From assembly GCA_947166925.1 (NCBI GenBank), contig CAMVGD010000006.1, forward strand, positions 1 to 54,183: a stretch of 54,183 nt of DNA, given 5' to 3'. Origin of the DNA: an uncultured Clostridia bacterium (lineage in GTDB: Bacteria; Bacillota; Clostridia; Christensenellales; CAG-138). The notes under the pieces were generated by a model, which saw only the letters and a list, made by a program, of their open reading frames with translations, was not told the DNA's origin and ran no database searches. The translations under genes and the position numbers were made by a program. The first letter of the stretch is position 1. Each line of letters begins with the position of its first letter. Below, piece after piece: positions 50,717 to 54,183 of this stretch.

Positions 50717-52027
50717 TTATACCACCAGATCGCCTTCGTCGCTGTTTAAGACCTCGAAGATCTCCTCCTCCGCGCCGGAGGAAGCGTTGACATAGACGAT
50801 GAAGAACGTCTCGCCGCAGGTGCATTTGAACTCGTAGCAGAGGACCTCGCGCGTGTTCGATTTCGGGATCAGCGCAAGCGCGGTGTGTTCCGGCGTCAGC
50901 GAATCGGAGAGGCTGCTCTTTGCGTCGTCCTCGGTCAGGATCGGCTGCGAGAGGTCGCGTTCTCGGTGATGAAAACGGTAATTGATCGCGTCAAGCCCGA
51001 TCACCTGCTGCGTTTCGCGGTCGACGTAAACCTTGACGAGATCGGCGTACAGGATCACGCCGTTCTGCACCGCGGCGTAGTTCAGCACGACCGTGCCGGC
51101 GTAGTACTGCGCGTAGGACGGTTCCATTTTGCCGAAGCCGTGCTCCGTAAGATACGCGCTTGCGGCGGCGTGCAGGCGTTCGCTTTCTTCGTCGCTCGGC
51201 GGATCGTTTTTCGTGCCGGAGGGCGTGCCCATGAAGTAGAGCAAAAGCCCGCCGCGCTCGGTGATCGAAACGCACAGCTCGCCCTTTTCATCGTCCGCGG
51301 AAAAGTCATAGGTGACGATCGCGCTTTCGGTGCGTCCGTCAAGGATGAGCGTCCGGTCCGGAAACAGCTCGTGCGCGATGCGCGTCGCTTCGGCTTCGCC
51401 GACGGTCCCGTCCGGCAGTCCCAAAGGCTCCGCCTGCTCGCTGCTTTCGGAAAACGGACCGTCGTAAAGAAGCGACGGATAGTTCGTGATGTTCTCCTCG
51501 TCGGCTTCGCCGCCGTAAAAGCCGTCCTCCGGCGCTTTGGGAAATTCGCCGTTCATGCAGCCGCCGTCGTACCGTTCGGCAAGTCCCGAGCAGCAGGTTC
51601 TGAGATCGCCCAGCGAGCCGATCTGTTCCTCGGTCAGCATCTGTCCGGACAGCACGCGATCCATCAGCGTCTCCGCGAAATCGCCGGTGCGCGTCAGAAA
51701 CTGCATCATGCCCTCGTCGTCCGCTTGCGCGACCGGCAGCAGGCTCAGCGCGCGGACCGCGCCGGCGGAAAGCCTTCTGACGTCCGCAAAGGTCTTCGAG
51801 AGCCTTGCAGGCGTGCTTGCCGCTTCGAGCTTTGAAAGCGCGACGTTCAGGTCGTTCAGGTCGTTACTGAGCGCGCGATAGGCGCTCTCGGTCTGCGCCT
51901 CGATCACGCGCTGCTGCTCCGCGATCGTCTTTCGCTGTTTGAAAAACAGAACGGTCATCACCGCGAGCCCGATGAGCAGGATCGCGGGAAGTCCGAACAG
52001 CCAGATTTTCTTTGAAACGCGTATCAT
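50717..52027 (-). CDS. ypeB: Spore germination protein YpeB
   Basis: 436 residues. An N-terminal span (IWLFGLPAILLIGLAVMTVL, about residues 8-27) is followed by a helical region and several PepSY-type domains (GTVGEAEATRIAHELFPDRT, SERLHAAASAYLTEHGFGKM, with GLDAINYRFHHRERD and LTPEHTALALIPKSN in the last part). It protects and localises the lytic enzyme SleB in the dormant spore. Its ATG overlaps the SleB stop by 4 nt, the usual arrangement. The length is close to the family's norm. Confidence 0.93.
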   Translation of the reverse strand: MIRVSKKIWLFGLPAILLIGLAVMTVLFFKQRKTIAEQQRVIEAQTESAYRALSNDLNDLNVALSKLEAASTPARLSKTFADVRRLSAGAVRALSLLPVAQADDEGMMQFLTRTGDFAETLMDRVLSGQMLTEEQIGSLGDLRTCCSGLAERYDGGCMNGEFPKAPEDGFYGGEADEENITNYPSLLYDGPFSESSEQAEPLGLPDGTVGEAEATRIAHELFPDRTLILDGRTESAIVTYDFSADDEKGELCVSITERGGLLLYFMGTPSGTKNDPPSDEESERLHAAASAYLTEHGFGKMEPSYAQYYAGTVVLNYAAVQNGVILYADLVKVYVDRETQQVIGLDAINYRFHHRERDLSQPILTEDDAKSSLSDSLTPEHTALALIPKSNTREVLCYEFKCTCGETFFIVYVNASSGAEEEIFEVLNSDEGDLVV

Positions 52028-52695
52028 TTGCAGAATACATGGTTGCCGATGCGCAGCACGATGGGACGGCTGCGGATCCAGCGGTTGCTTGTTTTGGCGG
52101 GGTTATAGTAGTAGAGACAGCCGCCCGTCGGGTCCCACCCGTTCATGGCGTCCTTCGCCGCCTTCAGCGCGGAATCGTTCGGCGTGAGGTTGATCTGCCC
52201 GTCGTCGACCGCAGAAAATGCGCCTCTTTGGTAGATCACGCCCGAGATCGAATTCGGAAACGCGCTGCTTTTGACGCGGTTCAAGACCACGGCGCCGACC
52301 GCGACCTGCCCCTTATACGGCTCGCCGCGCGATTCGCTGTAGATGCACTGCGCGAGCAGATACACGTCGCCGGACGCGGGCTTTGTCGCGGCGGAGACCG
52401 TGCTTTTGAGGTTCAGTCCCATCGCCGCCGCCGTCTTTTCGCCGACGACGCCGTCGACCGCGAGCCCGTTCTTCTCCTGAAACCAGCGGACGGCGCGCTC
52501 GGTCGCATAGCCGAATATGCCGTCGACCGCGCCGGAGTAGTATCCCCACTGCTTCAGCCGTTTCTGTACGGCGGCGACGTCGTCGCCCGAGGATCCGCGT
52601 CTGAGCGCCGCCTGCGCTCCCGTCAGCGGAAGCGCGGCGCAGACGATCAGAAGCGCCAGCAGGATCAGCTTGCCTGCCCGTAAAGCCTTGCGCAT
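52024..52695 (-). CDS. sleB: Spore cortex-lytic enzyme SleB
   Basis: 223 residues. A signal peptide (LRAGKLILLALLIVCAALPL) is followed by a peptidoglycan-binding domain (LRRGSSGDDVAAVQKRLKQW, GIFGYATERAVRWFQEKNGL, about 32-90) and a hydrolase domain (LAQCIYSESRGEPYKGQVAV with the catalytic Glu, AVVLNRVKSSAFPNSISGVI). It cuts the cortex during germination. Its partner ypeB follows with overlap; spoIIR lies 9 nt upstream. Confidence 0.95.
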   Translation of the reverse strand: MRKALRAGKLILLALLIVCAALPLTGAQAALRRGSSGDDVAAVQKRLKQWGYYSGAVDGIFGYATERAVRWFQEKNGLAVDGVVGEKTAAAMGLNLKSTVSAATKPASGDVYLLAQCIYSESRGEPYKGQVAVGAVVLNRVKSSAFPNSISGVIYQRGAFSAVDDGQINLTPNDSALKAAKDAMNGWDPTGGCLYYYNPAKTSNRWIRSRPIVLRIGNHVFCK

Positions 52696-52704
52696 ACGCC
52701 CTCC

Positions 52705-53241
52705 TTAAAACAGCGATTTGAACCAGTTCAGGATCCAGCTCTCGGTCTCGATCTCGTCAAGATCGACCGGCTCGCCGTTTTCACTGACGATGCACAGCGG
52801 CGGAAACAGCACGCACCACCAGTTGTGTCCCGCGGCGGGACCGAGCCGCACGCACAGCGCGTCGTACTCGCCCGCAGGGAACAATAGATCGCCGTAGGTC
52901 CGGTCCGGGAAGGTCTCGGCGCCGAGCGAAAGCTGCACGCCGTACCCGAATCCGTGATCCCGCAGGACCGCCTCGGCGGTCGATTGGATCTCTTTGCCGT
53001 GCGTGAGCAGAAACGCCCGCGCGTCCGAATAGCTTTCCGCGCTTTGAAACAGCGGGAGGATCGCGTCTCGCACCTGAAGCTTGACGTCCTGGTCCTCCTC
53101 CGAATCGCTTGCGGCGATCACGTGCAGGCGCAGCACATTTTCACCCGACGTCAGGACCGTCTTTGCGGGCGCTTTGCTTTGAAGAACGCCGAGCACGGCG
53201 AGCAGCGTCAGGATCAGTCCGGTCAAAAATCGTTTCAGCAT
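52705..53241 (-). CDS. spoIIR: Stage II sporulation protein R
   Basis: 178 residues from ATG 53241 (GAGGTG 9 nt upstream; the longer reading frame to 53385 has no site). The N-terminal anchor MLKRFLTGLILTLLAVLGVL is followed by NVLRLHVIAASDSEEDQDVK, the family's most conserved stretch (about residues 35-54), then GVQLSLGAETFPDRTYGDLL and GHNWWCVLFPPLCIV. SpoIIR is made in the forespore and triggers processing of pro-sigma-E in the mother cell. It is followed by sleB and ypeB in the same direction. Confidence 0.95.
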   Translation of the reverse strand: MLKRFLTGLILTLLAVLGVLQSKAPAKTVLTSGENVLRLHVIAASDSEEDQDVKLQVRDAILPLFQSAESYSDARAFLLTHGKEIQSTAEAVLRDHGFGYGVQLSLGAETFPDRTYGDLLFPAGEYDALCVRLGPAAGHNWWCVLFPPLCIVSENGEPVDLDEIETESWILNWFKSLF

Positions 53242-53328
53242 TGTTTTTTCACCTCGGAAGGAGTATTTCCAGCCGCATCGCGTTTCATACTTATTGACTT
53301 TTCGGCGCAGATTCGATACCATGAATAT

Positions 53329-53892
53329 ATGATCTCCATGAAGGACGCGATCAAAGCCGCATTGTCGGACTTTGTCGAACAGCATACGGGCGTGCGGCCG
53401 GACCTGAAGCCCTCAAAAAAGGCGCATCTCGCTTCCGGTTCGTTTCTGCGCGCGGACGCGGTCGCCGCGGCTGCGGCGCTGTCCGGACGCGCCTCGGACT
53501 GTACCTTGTTCGGCGCGCCGCTTCTTTCGCGCGTGATCGCGGAAAACGGCTGGCTGCTGTTCTTTTTCACCGCGGACGTCATCGACGCGTACGCCCTGAC
53601 GCTTCCGCCCGCCGAAGAACCGGACGAATCGTTTTTTGCGCGCAGGCTCTGGATCGCCTACCGGCACGAAGACGCCGAAACGCCGGACGATCCCGCGCTT
53701 CTTCTCGGATTCTACGCGGTGCTGTTCGCGGCGCCGGACGCGGAGAAGCGCTTCCTTTCCGCGCCGCGGACGCATGACGGAAACGAACGCGTCGCCCTCG
53801 AAAGCCGCAGGCGGCGCATGGCAAAGATCTTATTATGGGAACGGAGGACCCTATTATGCAGTACACCTGGCTCGGACACTCGACCTTCCTGA
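53329..53892 (+). CDS. Unknown protein upstream of MBL-fold hydrolase
   Basis: 187 residues from ATG 53329 (alternatively ATG 53338). The N-terminus MISMKDAIKAALSDFVEQHT is helical, and the rest is Ala-, Arg- and Asp-rich with FFFTADVIDAYALTLPPAEE and ARRLWIAYRHEDAETPDDPA. No family is recognised; the helical composition is faintly like an anticodon-binding DALR domain. A TTGACT-17-TACCAT promoter (53294-53322) puts the RNA start at about the ATG, and no Shine-Dalgarno is visible, so it may be leaderless. It overlaps the next gene by 37 nt. Confidence 0.6.
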   Translation: MISMKDAIKAALSDFVEQHTGVRPDLKPSKKAHLASGSFLRADAVAAAAALSGRASDCTLFGAPLLSRVIAENGWLLFFFTADVIDAYALTLPPAEEPDESFFARRLWIAYRHEDAETPDDPALLLGFYAVLFAAPDAEKRFLSAPRTHDGNERVALESRRRRMAKILLWERRTLLCSTPGSDTRPS

Positions 53893-54183
53893 TCACGAAC
53901 GACGCGGGCGGAAAGCTCGTCACCGACCCCGCCGACGAACGGACGCTGTCCGCTCTGCCGCGTACCGCGGCGGATGTGATCACGGTTTCGCACCGGCATC
54001 ACGACCACTGCGCAGCGGAGCGCATCGAAGGCGCGCCGATCGTCAAGGAAAGCTGCGCGTCAGAAACGCTCGCGGGCTTTTCGATCCGCGGCTTCTCGAC
54101 CTTCCACGACGAGGAGCGCGGCGCAAAGCGCGGACCGAACACGATCTTTCTCATCGAAGCGGACGGGCAGCGCATCGTACACT
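53856..54183 (+). CDS. MBL-fold metal-dependent hydrolase, 3' end cut by window edge
   Basis: About 109 residues seen, from ATG 53856 (GGAGG 9 nt upstream). The start MQYTWLGHSTFLITNDAGGK and the VITVSHRHHDHCAA motif (HxHxDH, about residues 46-59) are those of the metallo-beta-lactamase superfamily, UlaG-like branch, which hydrolyses diverse phospho- and ester substrates. No stop before the edge. Its frame begins inside the previous gene's last 13 codons, so the pair is co-transcribed. Confidence 0.88.
   Translation, partial: MQYTWLGHSTFLITNDAGGKLVTDPADERTLSALPRTAADVITVSHRHHDHCAAERIEGAPIVKESCASETLAGFSIRGFSTFHDEERGAKRGPNTIFLIEADGQRIVH

Overview
The window is chromosomal DNA from an anaerobic, endospore-forming member of the Clostridia, probably a gut-type organism. 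The evidence is a SpoIIR gene followed by the SleB/YpeB cortex-lysis pair, an indolepyruvate:ferredoxin oxidoreductase next to phosphate butyryltransferase and butyrate kinase, a YgeY/YgeW pair, and strong AGGAGG ribosome binding sites throughout. No species can be named from the sequence alone.

Layout. (1) 1-7490, minus strand: an ECF-type sigma factor and a DUF4367-type membrane partner head a series of envelope genes: two small secreted proteins, two paralogous 'CQPTP' lipoproteins and an ABC-2 permease cut by the window edge. A 32-codon remnant of a second permease copy shows that part of this locus was duplicated. (2) 7.6-15.7 kb: a mobilizable-element module with a 1000-residue polymerase of the two-barrel RdRp/YonO superfamily (GGADYDGD active-site motif) translationally coupled to an unknown 282-residue protein, then divergently a ParM-like actin, a small DNA-binding partner, an oriT-like hairpin region, a MobC-like protein, a relaxase and two small genes. 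(3) 15.7-20.3 kb: a minus-strand redox cluster (ferritin-like protein, YyaL/DUF255 thioredoxin-fold protein, FAD oxidoreductase with a Rieske domain) lying between the intact tail of the element and a decayed second copy of that tail. (4) 20.3-23.5 kb: a small membrane protein, tRNA-Leu(CAA) with a 45-bp partial duplicate, a YcsG-like Nramp-family transporter and apt. (5) 23.8-28.9 kb: a strong promoter and a structured leader ending in an intrinsic terminator ahead of an acyltransferase/acyl-CoA-ligase-like pair, then a MATE transporter fused to a HATPase domain. (6) 29-36.9 kb: a transglutaminase-like surface protein, a lipoprotein, two copies of a several-hundred-bp upstream repeat, and a primase/RepA replication pair followed by 21-bp tandem repeats. 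(7) 36.9-54.2 kb, ordinary chromosome: YgeW/YgeY with a YheO-like regulator, a DUF1292 gene, an XRE regulator unit, the aminotransferase-Ptb-Buk-IorBA operon, an MFS/GPH transporter with an internally duplicated insert, a glycerophosphodiesterase, YpeB/SleB/SpoIIR and a partial MBL-fold hydrolase.

How the genes could work together. The operon at 42.2-47.7 kb contains every step needed to turn an aromatic or branched amino acid into a carboxylic acid plus ATP: transamination, oxidative decarboxylation to an acyl-CoA, phosphotransacylation, acid kinase. The most unusual part is the RdRp/YonO-like polymerase on a mobilizable, plasmid-partition-bearing element. The second is the attenuator-type leader at 23.86-24.05 kb. 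All family calls come from reading motifs; no database search was run.
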